A stretch of DNA of 64,000 nt from Paraburkholderia graminis C4D1M (GTDB taxonomy: Bacteria > Pseudomonadota > Gammaproteobacteria > Burkholderiales > Burkholderiaceae), in NCBI RefSeq assembly GCF_000172415.1, contig NZ_ABLD01000006.1, positions 186,001 through 250,000 of the forward strand, given 5' to 3'. Shown one piece after another: positions 24,977 through 33,840 of this stretch. Below the pieces are notes generated by a model. That model was not told the DNA's origin. It did no database searches and saw only the letters and a program-made list of their open reading frames with translations. The position numbers and the translations under genes were made by a program. Position 1 is the stretch's first letter; each line of letters begins with the position of its first letter.

Positions 24977-26799
24977 TGATCCGCCCAGGCCTCACGTTCA
25001 AACTCTCCGTGCTGCTCGCGTGCATCGGCGTGCTGGCTTCGGGCGCGACCGGCTATTACGCGTATCACTCGAACCGCACGATGCTTGTGAAGGAAGCGGG
25101 GCGCAGCTTGCTGACGTCGACTGAGTTGCTCGGCGAGCGCTTTTCCGCCTCCATCGACGACGTCGGCGCCGACGCGCTCGTGCTCGCGAGCTTGCCTTCG
25201 TCGGCGGAAGTCGTCGCGGCCGACGACGGTTTAAGCTCGAGCTTGCCCCGCGAACGGCTCGCGCAGGTGTACTCGAGCTTCATGATTCACCATGCCGAAT
25301 ATCTGCAGATCCGCCTGATCAGCCGCGCGAATCATGGGCTGGAAATCATTCGTTTCGACCGCGACGCCGACGGACTGATACGCGTGCAAGGCGGCAGTCT
25401 GCAGGAAAAAGGCCAGTTTCCGTATGTGTTCGAGCCGCTCGCCTTTTCGCCGGGACGCCTCTATACGTCGCCGATTTCCGTCAATCATGAATACGGCGCG
25501 CACGCGGCGCAGGGCAAACCGACGCTGCGGGTCGGCACGCCGGTAGCGAACGCGCAGGGCGCGGTGGTCGGCGTCGTGGTGATCGACGTGAATCTCTCGA
25601 ATCTGCTCAAGCGTTTGCAAAGCGATTTGCCGAGCGATTATCAGGTTTATCTCGCGAACGAATGGGGCGACTTTCTCGTCCATCCCGATGCGGCCAAAAC
25701 GTTCGGCTTCGATGTCGGCCGCCGCGTGCTGATGCAGGACAGCTTCGCCGTGACGAAGCCGCTGTTCGAACAGAAGGAAAGCGAAGTACTCGCGAACGGT
25801 CTTGCGCGTCCCCACGAGGCGGACGGACAGGTGCTCGCTTTCGTGCGCAGACCGTTCGGCGCGTCGGAGGGCAATCGCTTTATCGTGCTCGGACTCGGCA
25901 AGCCGCTTGAGGACGTGCTGTCCGGCGCGCATCTGCTGGGCGGCAGCATTATCCGCATGGTGTTGGTCTTCAGTGCACTGGCCGTGCTGCTCGCCATTCT
26001 GTTCGCACGCGCGCTCACCAAGCCGCTGCACATCCTCGCGTATGCGGCGACGCATCTGTTCGCCGAACACGCAATGGGCACGTTGCCGCTCAAGCGCACC
26101 GACGAGATCGGTGTACTCGCGCGCTGCTTCGACCGCTTGCGCCGCGAAATCCGATCGCAGATGGACGCGCTGCACGTCAAGCAGCGCGAACTTGTGCATC
26201 TCGCCACGCACGACGTGCTGACCGGTTTGCCGAACCGCATGCTGTTCATGGAGAAACTCGAGCGCGCGATCCAGGACGCGACGCGCCGCCGCGAAGGACT
26301 CGCCGTGCTGTTCGTCGACCTCGACCGCTTCAAGCAGATCAACGATCAGTTCGGCCATGCGGTCGGCGACAAGGTGCTCGTCGCGGTGGCGCTGCGGCTC
26401 AAACAGGTGCTGCATTCCGCCGATGTCGTCGCGCGTCTGGGCGGCGACGAATTCATTGTGCTGATCGAAGGGCCGCGCTCGGCTGAGGCGGCGCCGGGCA
26501 TCGCGTCGCGCATCATGACCACGCTGAACGAAGAAATCGTGATGGACGGCCAGGGCATGACGGTGGGCGCGAGCATCGGCATCAGCCAGTTTCCCGACGA
26601 CAGCGGCACCGCCGAAGAACTGCTGCTCAATGCCGACGCGGCGATGTATGCGGCGAAATCGGGGGGACGGTGTGCGTATTTGCGCTATCACGACGTGCTC
26701 GAAGCGCGTCGGCGTCAGCAGACGGAGCCGATCGAAGTCGTGCAAGCGACGGCCGGCGACGGCCCACCCGAAGGGCGCGAAGCGGAGCCTACCGCGTAA
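24976..26799 (+). CDS. Membrane diguanylate cyclase with periplasmic Cache sensor, HAMP and GGDEF
   Basis: A 607-residue sensor. TM1 is about 8-28, followed by a large periplasmic region (30-322) of double-Cache type (YTSPISVNHEYG and VVGVVVIDVNLSNLLKRL visible), TM2 about 325-345 and a HAMP linker to about 396. The GGDEF domain (about 425-580) has the intact active site LGGDEF (489-493). No EAL domain follows. The inhibitory I-site position holds HSAD instead of RxxD, so product inhibition may be lost. The start at 24976 is chosen because it overlaps the binding-protein stop and begins directly at the TM segment. It should make c-di-GMP in response to the periplasmic partner. Confidence 0.9.
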   Translation: MIRPGLTFKLSVLLACIGVLASGATGYYAYHSNRTMLVKEAGRSLLTSTELLGERFSASIDDVGADALVLASLPSSAEVVAADDGLSSSLPRERLAQVYSSFMIHHAEYLQIRLISRANHGLEIIRFDRDADGLIRVQGGSLQEKGQFPYVFEPLAFSPGRLYTSPISVNHEYGAHAAQGKPTLRVGTPVANAQGAVVGVVVIDVNLSNLLKRLQSDLPSDYQVYLANEWGDFLVHPDAAKTFGFDVGRRVLMQDSFAVTKPLFEQKESEVLANGLARPHEADGQVLAFVRRPFGASEGNRFIVLGLGKPLEDVLSGAHLLGGSIIRMVLVFSALAVLLAILFARALTKPLHILAYAATHLFAEHAMGTLPLKRTDEIGVLARCFDRLRREIRSQMDALHVKQRELVHLATHDVLTGLPNRMLFMEKLERAIQDATRRREGLAVLFVDLDRFKQINDQFGHAVGDKVLVAVALRLKQVLHSADVVARLGGDEFIVLIEGPRSAEAAPGIASRIMTTLNEEIVMDGQGMTVGASIGISQFPDDSGTAEELLLNADAAMYAAKSGGRCAYLRYHDVLEARRRQQTEPIEVVQATAGDGPPEGREAEPTA

Positions 26800-26823
26800 T
26801 ACGCACGTTGCTTTTTGCGCGCG

Positions 26824-26961
26824 CTATTGCGACGCGGCTATCGCGGCGCGTGCACCCCGCGTTTGCAGCAACTGCAACGCGTGATGAAGCGCGTCCCTGA
26901 ACGCGGGCTGTTGGGCCAATTCCACGGGAAAGATTTCGCGCACGGACAGCAGCGCGTCCAT
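26824..26961 (-). CDS. Detached 45-codon C-terminal tail of the mannitol dehydrogenase family gene
   Basis: An ATG at 26961 overlaps the upstream stop as TAATG, so re-initiation could express it. The peptide begins MDALLSVREIFPVELAQQPA and ends GARAAIAASQ. It matches the conserved C-terminus of UxuB-type enzymes (a 'LL.veEIFp.eLp' helix, then 'l...GAr.a'). It is most simply the tail of the same gene after a one-base deletion, not an independent protein. Confidence 0.6.
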   Translation of the reverse strand: MDALLSVREIFPVELAQQPAFRDALHHALQLLQTRGARAAIAASQ

Positions 26962-28316
26962 TAACGCTGCGGCTCGCCATTGGCCGATGCCGCGAGCGTC
27001 TTCAATCTGCCGGCAAGCGGATCGCTGATGTCGTAACGCGAGCCGTCATCCGCATGACCGCGCAGGAACGTCATCCATGCCGCGACCGCCAGTGCAAGAC
27101 GCGCAAACGGCTGATTCGCTGCGATTCGTGCCGCGATCGTGCCGAGCAGGCGGGGCGGAATCTTTTGACTACCGTCCATCGCGATCTGCGCGCAGCGGTG
27201 TTTGAGCGCGGGGTTCGCATAGCGTTCGAGCAGTGCGTCACGATAGACGGCTACGTCGAACGAAGCGGGCATGTCGAGCGTCGGCGCGATTTCGTGCGTC
27301 ATCATCGCGTGAATGAGATTGCGCACGGCGGGCTCGGCGATGGCCTCGTCGATCGTGGCGAAGCCGCCGAGCATCGACAGATAGGCAAGCGTGGAATGCG
27401 TGCCGTTGAGCATGCGCAGCTTCGCCAGTTCGTAGGGCGTGACGTCGTCGACGAGTTGCGCGCCCACCGCATGCCATGCGGGACGTCCCGCTGGAAAATG
27501 GTCTTCGATAACCCATTGCCGGAAAGGCTCGCAAGGCACGGGCACGGCGTCGCGATAGCCGAGCGCCGCAGCTGCGCTCGCGTGTTCCGCGTCGGTCGTG
27601 GCAGGGACGATACGGTCGACCATCGTCGACGGGAAGGCCACTTCCGCGGCAATCCAGTCGGCGAGTGCCGTATCGGACTGCCTTGCAAACGAACACACCA
27701 CCTGACGTAACGCGGCGCCGTTGTGCGCTAGGTTGTCGCAGGAGAGAACGGTGAACGGCTTTATTGCAGCGTCGCGGCGTGCGCGCAGTGCGGCGACCAG
27801 AATGCCGGGCACGGTGCGCGGCGCGTGTGGATGCGAAAGATCGTGTTGTACGGCGGGATCGTCGAGCGCGACGTCGCCTGTTTTTGCATCGCGGTAGTAG
27901 CCTTTTTCCGTGACGGTGAGCGACACGATCCGCACTGCGGGATCGGCGAGGCGGGCAAACAGCGCGTCGCTATCGTGCGGCATTGCGAGCACCTCGCGCA
28001 ATGCGCGCACGACCGTTACCTTCGCACCGTCAGGGCCGCGTTCAACGACGCTGTATAAGCCTTGCTGTTCCATCAGCGCATCGCGCTTGGCCACGTCGCC
28101 TTGCAGCGTGACGCCGCAAATGCCCCAGTCGCCACCTTCGGCGAGCATGGCTTCTTCTGTATAAAGCGCCTGATGCGCGCGATGAAAATTGCCGATGCCG
28201 AGATGAACGATGCCGATGCCGGGCTCGCGCCATGCGGCCTGCGGCGATAACACATGTTCATGCAATGCGGACAACGCTTGACGATTGAGTCGAGGCAACG
28301 ATGCTGGCGTGCTCAT
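26824..28316 (-). pseudogene. Mannitol dehydrogenase/fructuronate reductase family gene with a 3' frameshift
   Basis: The first frame (28316 to 26961) encodes 451 residues of a long-chain polyol/hexuronate dehydrogenase: GIGIVHLGIGNFHRAHQALY is the NAD motif, TVTEKGYYRD and KLRMLNGTHSTLAYLSMLGG the catalytic region with Lys. It stops in ASANGEPQR. The normal family C-end, beginning MDALLSVREIFPVEL, continues in another frame down to 26824. Adding one base near 26966-26970 would give about 497 residues, the usual length. UxuB-type members reduce fructuronate to mannonate, matching the divergent mannonate dehydratase. The break removes only the last helices, so partial activity is possible; a sequencing error is the main alternative. 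Confidence 0.75.
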
Positions 28317-28417
28317 GTTTGAAATCCAGACGAGGTCACGAGTTGCGTCACGGGCTGCGAAGTACGGTGAATCGCAGTGAATCAGCGGGAAAACCCTGAT
28401 TTGACGCTTCAATATAC

Positions 28418-28426
28418 TTGTATGGT
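28418..28426 (+). promoter_or_regulatory. TTGTATGGT element between the divergent hexuronate genes
   Basis: This element lies in the 211-bp gap between the divergent starts at 28316 and 28528. Similar TWGTATGRT sequences occur at 32211-32219 and 36142-36150, each just upstream of a GntR-family gene. A shared FadR-type operator half-site is possible but unproven. Confidence 0.35.
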
Positions 28427-28527
28427 AGCATCGTTCCAACGCTTCGGGCACTGCGAAAAACGCGATTTCCGCAACACGTTGCCGCTGCGGTTGCCGCCCC
28501 AAGGCCAGTCTTTGCAAGGAAGAAACC

Positions 28528-29735
28528 ATGAAGATCGTTCGTGCCGACGTCATCGTCACGTGTCCCGGCCGCAATTTCGTCACGCTGAAAATCGTCACGG
28601 ACGAAGGCGTGCACGGCATCGGCGATGCGACGCTCAATGGCCGTGAACTGGCCGTTGCCTCGTATCTGAAGGACCACGTGTGTCCGCTTCTGATCGGCCG
28701 CGATCCTGGCCGTATCGAAGACACCTGGCAGTATCTGTACAAAGGCGCGTACTGGCGCCGCGGTCCTGTCACGATGACGGCAATCGCCGCTGTCGACATG
28801 GCGCTGTGGGACATACTCGGCAAAGTGACCGGCATGCCCCTGTACAAACTGCTCGGCGGCGCGTCGCGCGAAGGCGTGATGGTCTACGGACACGCTACCG
28901 GCCGCGACATTCCCGAAGCGCTCGAGCGGTACGCCGAACACATCGAAGCGGGCTATCAGGCCATCCGCATTCAATGCGGCGTGCCGAATATGCGCTCTGT
29001 CTATGGCGTGTCGAAGGGCAGCGGCATGTATGAGCCTGCAACGAAGGGCGCGGTGGAAGAGCAAAGCTGGTCGTCGGAGAAATATCTCGACTTCGTGCCG
29101 AAGCTGTTCGAAGCCGTGCGCGACAAGTTCGGTTTCGACACGCATCTGCTGCACGACGTGCACCATCGGCTGACGCCTATCGAAGCCGCGCGCCTTGGCA
29201 AATCTGTCGAACCGTACCGTCTCTTCTGGATGGAAGACCCGACGCCCGCCGAAAACCAGGCCGGCTTCCGCCTGATACGCGAGCATACGGTCACGCCGAT
29301 TGCAGTCGGCGAGGTGTTCAACAGCATCTGGGACTGCAAGCAGTTGATCGAGGAGCAACTGATCGACTATATCCGCGCGACGTTGACTCACGCGGGCGGC
29401 ATCACGCATCTTCGGCGGATTGCGGATTTGCTTCGCTGTATCAGGTACGCACCGGCTGCCACGGACCGTCGGACCTGTCGCCGGTCTGCATGGGCGCAGC
29501 GTTGCATTTCGACCTGTGGGTGCCGAATTTCGGCGTGCAGGAATACATGGGCTTTCCGCAAGACGCGCTGGATGTATTCCCGCATGCATGGCGTTTCGAC
29601 AAAGGCATGATGCATCCCGGCGATGCGCCGGGTCACGGCGTCGACATCGACGAAGCCGCTGCCGCGCGTTTCCCGTACGACCCGGCTTATCTGCCCGTTG
29701 CGCGTCTCGAGGACGGCACGCTATGGAACTGGTGA
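28528..29735 (+). pseudogene. manD: D-mannonate dehydratase (ManD, enolase superfamily) with a frameshift
   Basis: The frame from 28528 matches ManD for about 300 codons: [51 protein letters not shown] with the active-site His/metal region, and [10 protein letters not shown] and AVGEVFN. At codon 300 (RRIAD) the reading frame breaks. From 29430 the conserved tail resumes in another frame ([20 protein letters not shown], then [15 protein letters not shown]) to the stop at 29735. One missing base between 29427 and 29430 (probably a C in GATTT-GCT) accounts for it; repaired length is 402, the family norm. Intact ManD dehydrates D-mannonate to 2-keto-3-deoxygluconate. The start has a good AAGGAAG site. 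Confidence 0.85.
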
Positions 29736-29789
29736 CGCCGCGCTATCGCCGAGCATTCTTCTTTTCGAATTGAAATACCGGAGTCCACC

Positions 29790-30836
29790 ATGTTTGCAGC
29801 CGTCCTTCACGAACCCAAGCTGATCCGCATCGACGAAATGGAACCGCCGGAGCCCGGCCCCGGTCAGGTGCGAGTGCGCGTGCGCGCGGGCGGCATTTGC
29901 GGCTCGGATCTGTCGTACTACTTCAAGGGAAAAAGCGGCGATTTTGCGGTGCGCGAGCCCTTTGTGCTCGGACACGAAGTGGCCGGCGAAATCGATTCGC
30001 TCGGCGCGGGCGTGAGTACGGAAACGCGTCTCGCGCCCGGCCAGCGCGTCGCCGTGAATCCGGGCCTCGCATGCGGCACCTGCAAGTACTGCACGATAGG
30101 GATGCCTAATCATTGTCTGAACATGCGCTTCATGGGGAGCGCGTCGACCTTCCCGCACACGCAGGGCATGTTCCGGCAATACATTGTCGTGGCGGCGCGG
30201 CAATGTTTCCCCGTGGCGGACGGCGTCGATTTCGCGCAGGCGTCGATGGCCGAGCCGCTCGCCGTTGCGTTGCACGCGGTGAAGCAGGCCGGCTCGCTCA
30301 TCGGCGCGAGCGTGCTGCTGATCGGTTGCGGACCGATCGGCTGCATTCTGCTGTCCGTCGCGCGGCGCGCCGGCGCGCATCGGGTCGTCGCGGTGGATCT
30401 GTCGAGCCGCGCGTTGAGCGTCGCGGAACAGCTCGGCGCGGACCAGACCGTGAATGCCGCCGATACCGCGACGATCGAACAATGGTCCGCGCAACGCGGC
30501 ACGTTCGATGTCGTGATAGAAGCATCGGGTAGCCCCGCGGGGCTCGACACTGCGTTGCGCTCGGCGCGCGCGGGCGGCACGGTGATCCAGGTCGGCAATT
30601 TGCCGGCGGGTCAATCGCCTGTTGCCGCCAACCTCGTCATGTCGAAAGAGCTGCGCTATCAGGGCTCGTTTCGCTTCGCCGACGAATACGCGACCGCCGC
30701 CGATGAAATCGCCTCCGGCAAGCTGGACCTGCGCCCGCTCATGACGCACGCATTTGCGATGAACGACGCCAACAAGGCGTTCGAGGTCGCGCTCGATCGC
30801 TCGCAATCGATGAAGGTGCACCTGAATTTCGATTGA
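29790..30836 (+). CDS. Zinc-dependent L-idonate 5-dehydrogenase-like dehydrogenase
   Basis: A 348-residue medium-chain dehydrogenase. The catalytic zinc region is GGICGSDLSYY and GHEVAGEI; structural-zinc cysteines follow in GLACGTCKYCTIGMPNHC. The NAD Rossmann motif is LLIGCGPIGCILLSVARRAGA. The IdnD pattern (FMGSASTFPHTQGMFRQYIVV) is clear. IdnD interconverts L-idonate and 5-ketogluconate; related enzymes act on other sugar acids. It lies 54 bp after the broken mannonate dehydratase and is followed by an MFS transporter and a GntR regulator, so all four likely form one sugar-acid operon. Unlike the two preceding genes it is intact. Confidence 0.87.
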   Translation: MFAAVLHEPKLIRIDEMEPPEPGPGQVRVRVRAGGICGSDLSYYFKGKSGDFAVREPFVLGHEVAGEIDSLGAGVSTETRLAPGQRVAVNPGLACGTCKYCTIGMPNHCLNMRFMGSASTFPHTQGMFRQYIVVAARQCFPVADGVDFAQASMAEPLAVALHAVKQAGSLIGASVLLIGCGPIGCILLSVARRAGAHRVVAVDLSSRALSVAEQLGADQTVNAADTATIEQWSAQRGTFDVVIEASGSPAGLDTALRSARAGGTVIQVGNLPAGQSPVAANLVMSKELRYQGSFRFADEYATAADEIASGKLDLRPLMTHAFAMNDANKAFEVALDRSQSMKVHLNFD

Positions 30837-30920
30837 AGCCGCGCGTCCGAGAGGCGCGCGCATCCCATTCACAAGCGGTATTAACGCCCGTCAAGAGGCG
30901 AGAACCGAAGGAGACATCGC

Positions 30921-32213
30921 ATGATTAAAAGTCAACGCTGGTTTGTCGTGGCGCTGCTGTTTCTCGCAGGCGTCATCAATTATCTGGACCGCTCGGCGCT
31001 GTCTATCGCCGCGCCGCTGATCCAGAAAGACCTTAACTTTTCGCACGCGCAAATGGGCGTGGTGTTCAGCAGCTTCTTCGTCGGCTACGCGTTGTTCAAT
31101 TTCGTGGGCGGCGTGCTGTCGGATAAGGTCGGCGCAAAACGCGTGTTCGGCACGGCAATGGGCGTATGGTCCGTGTTTTGCGGAGCAACGGCGCTTGCGA
31201 CGGGCATTGGTTCGCTCATCGTCTTGCGCGTGCTGTTCGGCATGGGCGAAGGGCCGTTCAGCTCGTCTAACAGCAAGATGGTCAACAACTGGTTTCCGCG
31301 CAAGGAAGTCGCGAGCGCGATCGGCGTGATCAGTTCCGGCACGCCGCTTGGCGGCGCGCTTGCGGGTCCGGTGGTGGGCTTCATGGCGGTGCAGTTTGGC
31401 TGGCGCTGGGCCTTCGTCGCAATCATGCTGCTGGGGCTGCTTTGGCTGATCGCATGGGCCGCGACGACGACTGAGCATCCGCAGCAGAACGCGCGTGTCT
31501 CGCAGGCGGAGATGGAGATCATTCTGGCCGGTCAGGCGGATGAACACGCAATCGCCCATTCGGCCGACGGCGAGAAGCTCGGCCTCGGCCACTTCCTGCG
31601 CAAGCCGATCATTCTCGCGACGGCCTTCGCATTCTTCTCGTATAACTACGTGCTGTTCTTCTTTCTCTCGTGGTTCCCGACGTATCTGACGGAAGCGCAT
31701 CACCTGAGCTTGCATGACATGAGTATCGCCACGGTGATCCCGTGGGTACTCGGCAGCATCGGGCTCGCAGCGGGCGGCTTCATCTCCGACCTGATTCTGC
31801 GGTTGACGGGCAGGCCGCTCCTGTCGCGCAAGATCGTGCTCGGCACCTGCCTCGGCGCGGCGGCGGTGTGCGTCGCGCTGGCCGGCCGCGTGGCCAGCAC
31901 GCAAAGCGCGGTCGCGTTGATGTCGGTCTCGATCTTCTTCCTCTATGTGACGGGCGCCGTGTATTGGGCCGTGATTCAGGACACGGTGCCGCGCGAACAT
32001 GTGGGCGGCGTCGGCGGCTTCGTGCATCTGCTGGCGAATCTGGCCGGCGTGATTGGACCCGCGGTTACCGGCTTCATCGTGCAGGCGACGCATGGCGCAT
32101 ACGGCAGCGCATTCGTGCTGGCGGGCGGGATTGCGGTGCTCGGCGCGGTGTGCTCGGTCGTATGGATTCGCGAGCCGCGTGCAAGCACGCTGACCATCGA
32201 ACGTGCATGGTAG
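30921..32213 (+). CDS. MFS transporter, hexuronate/sugar-acid type
   Basis: A 430-residue, 12-helix major facilitator of the anion:cation symporter family. It opens RWFVVALLFLAGVINYLDRS with ALSIAAPLIQKDLNFS, followed by KVGAKRVFGTAMGVWSVFCG, typical of ExuT/GudP-like carriers. The start follows a GAAGGAGA site. In context it should import the hexuronate or aldonate acted on by the mannonate dehydratase and idonate dehydrogenase. Confidence 0.9.
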   Translation: MIKSQRWFVVALLFLAGVINYLDRSALSIAAPLIQKDLNFSHAQMGVVFSSFFVGYALFNFVGGVLSDKVGAKRVFGTAMGVWSVFCGATALATGIGSLIVLRVLFGMGEGPFSSSNSKMVNNWFPRKEVASAIGVISSGTPLGGALAGPVVGFMAVQFGWRWAFVAIMLLGLLWLIAWAATTTEHPQQNARVSQAEMEIILAGQADEHAIAHSADGEKLGLGHFLRKPIILATAFAFFSYNYVLFFFLSWFPTYLTEAHHLSLHDMSIATVIPWVLGSIGLAAGGFISDLILRLTGRPLLSRKIVLGTCLGAAAVCVALAGRVASTQSAVALMSVSIFFLYVTGAVYWAVIQDTVPREHVGGVGGFVHLLANLAGVIGPAVTGFIVQATHGAYGSAFVLAGGIAVLGAVCSVVWIREPRASTLTIERAW

Positions 32214-32219
32214 TATGGT
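32211..32219 (+). promoter_or_regulatory. TAGTATGGT element upstream of a GntR gene
   Basis: It spans the end of the MFS gene and the short gap before the regulator at 32280. It resembles the elements at 28418 and 36142. Confidence 0.3.
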
Positions 32220-32279
32220 GCGAAGCCTCGCGACGTATCGCTGAGGCTTCCCACCCGATGCTCTCCGTAGTTTGCAAAA

Positions 32280-33113
32280 ATGCCCACCAGGAATTTCTCC
32301 GCCAGCAAGCCTTCGATTTCCGCCGATGCAACGCTCGCCGCGCCGCGCGCCCGGCGTCGCGCGAGCGCGCAGCAAGGCGAGCATGTCGCGCTGCCCGACC
32401 TGACCGCGAACGTGTCGTTCGATTCGCACGAACCCATCGGCAAGCAGATTTTCCGGGCGTTGCGGCAGGCCATTTTTATCGGACAGATGGCGCCGGGCAC
32501 ACCGCTTTCGGAGAAGGACGTCTCCGACATGTTTCAGGTGTCGCGGCAGCCCGTGCGCGAGGCGTTCATCAAACTGGTCGAGGCGGGCGTATTGCAGGTC
32601 TTGCCGCAACGCGGCACTTTCGTGAAGCGCATTTCGCCGCGTCAGGTGCGCGAAGGGCGCTTCATTCGCGAGGCGATTGAAGCAGCCGTCGTGCGCAAGG
32701 CGGCTGTGTCGATTACCGACGAGCAATTGCAGGCGCTTGCCGACAACATCCGTGACCAGAAGCTGGCGGCGAAATCGAACGACACGGCCGCGTTTCTCGC
32801 ACTCGACGAGGCGTTTCACTACGCGATCGCTCAAGCAATAGATTGCACGGCCGCGTGGGAAACCATCCAGGACATCAAGGCGCAGATGGACCGCGTGCGT
32901 TACTTGAGTCTGCCCGACGTGTCGCCACTCGATCTGCTAATCAAACAGCACGCGAAAATCCTGGCCGGCTTGCGCGCCCACGATCCGGCCGCCGCCGAAG
33001 CCGCGATGCGCAGTCATCTGCGCGAAATTCTCGTGTCGCTCGGTCCCATCGCCGCGCGCAATCCCGCGTGGTTCGAAGCGGACGAACCCGAGCGCGTGCC
33101 GCTGTCCACGTAA
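32280..33113 (+). CDS. GntR-family (FadR subfamily) regulator of the hexuronate-type operon
   Basis: A 277-residue regulator with an unusually long, Ala/Arg-rich N-terminal tail (about 1-45). The winged HTH (about 50-115) reads PIGKQIFRALRQAIFIGQMA with LSEKDVSDMFQVSRQPVREA. The all-helical FCD effector domain (about 125-250) has metal-binding-type residues in DEAFHYAIA and in HLREI. Such proteins repress sugar-acid genes until a pathway intermediate binds. It is directly downstream of the MFS gene on the same strand. The start might be internal, near the HTH, since the tail is not conserved-looking. Confidence 0.88.
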   Translation: MPTRNFSASKPSISADATLAAPRARRRASAQQGEHVALPDLTANVSFDSHEPIGKQIFRALRQAIFIGQMAPGTPLSEKDVSDMFQVSRQPVREAFIKLVEAGVLQVLPQRGTFVKRISPRQVREGRFIREAIEAAVVRKAAVSITDEQLQALADNIRDQKLAAKSNDTAAFLALDEAFHYAIAQAIDCTAAWETIQDIKAQMDRVRYLSLPDVSPLDLLIKQHAKILAGLRAHDPAAAEAAMRSHLREILVSLGPIAARNPAWFEADEPERVPLST

Positions 33114-33193
33114 ATACGTCGCGCTGGACAGGTCCCGAAACGCGCCGTCTTATGGCAAAGTGTGCCGTTTAAAAGCCATGAGGTGAGGGGCCA

Positions 33194-33745
33194 ATGACAG
33201 GTCGCCTGGTCTATGTGATGGGGCCGTCCGGCGCGGGTAAAGACGCGTTGCTGGGCTTTGCGCGCAAGCATCTCGCGGGCGAGCCGATTCTTTTCGCGCA
33301 TCGTTACATTACGCGGCCAAGCGGCAATGGCGAGGAACATGTGGCGCTCAGTGTCGAGGAGTTCGCCGCGCGTTCGTTGCTCGGTCTCTTCGCGCTCGAG
33401 TGGTCGAGTCATTCGCTGCACTATGGAATCGGCATCGAACTCGATGCGTGGCTCGCGCGTGGTTGCACGGTGGTCGTCAACGGTTCGCGTCAGTATCTGA
33501 ATCATGCGCTCGCGCGCTATCCGCGGACAGAAGTCGTGCATGTGGACGCGGCGCCGCATATTCTCGAAGCGCGTCTCGGCGCACGCGCGCGCGAATCCGC
33601 GGAACAGGTGGCCGCGCGGCTCGCACGTCACGCGCCTTTCAGCTTGCCCGACGGCGTGCGCTGCGAGTCGATCGACAACTCAGGCGAACTCGAAGACGCG
33701 GGTCATGCATTGATCGCCTTCCTCAAGGGCCATGCCCGGCTATAG
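33194..33745 (+). CDS. phnN: Ribose 1,5-bisphosphate phosphokinase PhnN
   Basis: A 183-residue kinase with a guanylate-kinase-like fold. The P-loop GPSGAGKDALL (10-20) and HRYITRPSGNGEEHVALS are diagnostic for PhnN, and VVVNGSRQYL and VHVDAAPHILEARL complete the pattern. It phosphorylates ribose 1,5-bisphosphate to PRPP, the last step of C-P lyase phosphonate degradation. No phn genes are nearby, so it is either a detached member of a phn cluster or acts in PRPP salvage. It has its own AGGTGAGGGG ribosome site. Confidence 0.88.
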   Translation: MTGRLVYVMGPSGAGKDALLGFARKHLAGEPILFAHRYITRPSGNGEEHVALSVEEFAARSLLGLFALEWSSHSLHYGIGIELDAWLARGCTVVVNGSRQYLNHALARYPRTEVVHVDAAPHILEARLGARARESAEQVAARLARHAPFSLPDGVRCESIDNSGELEDAGHALIAFLKGHARL

Positions 33746-33840
33746 TGCTGGACATCGAGCCGCGTGAGCGTGCGTCACGCTTACGGCCGCCTTTGCATCT
33801 GCCTTCATTCAGCTTCATCCATCACGGAGTCCCTTGAAAA

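Noticed and set aside
28317..28847. N-terminal extension of the mannitol dehydrogenase family gene
   Set aside because: It overlaps the ManD gene antisense and the divergent promoter region; the real N-end begins at the ATG at 28316.
26961..29430. Programmed ribosomal frameshifting in the two hexuronate genes
   Set aside because: No slippery heptamer or downstream pseudoknot is evident at either break; simple one-base losses fit better.
31085..32834. Long antisense frames over the MFS and GntR genes, and similar long frames elsewhere
   Set aside because: High-GC codon bias opens complementary frames; they are rich in Arg/His/Ala and mirror well-supported genes.
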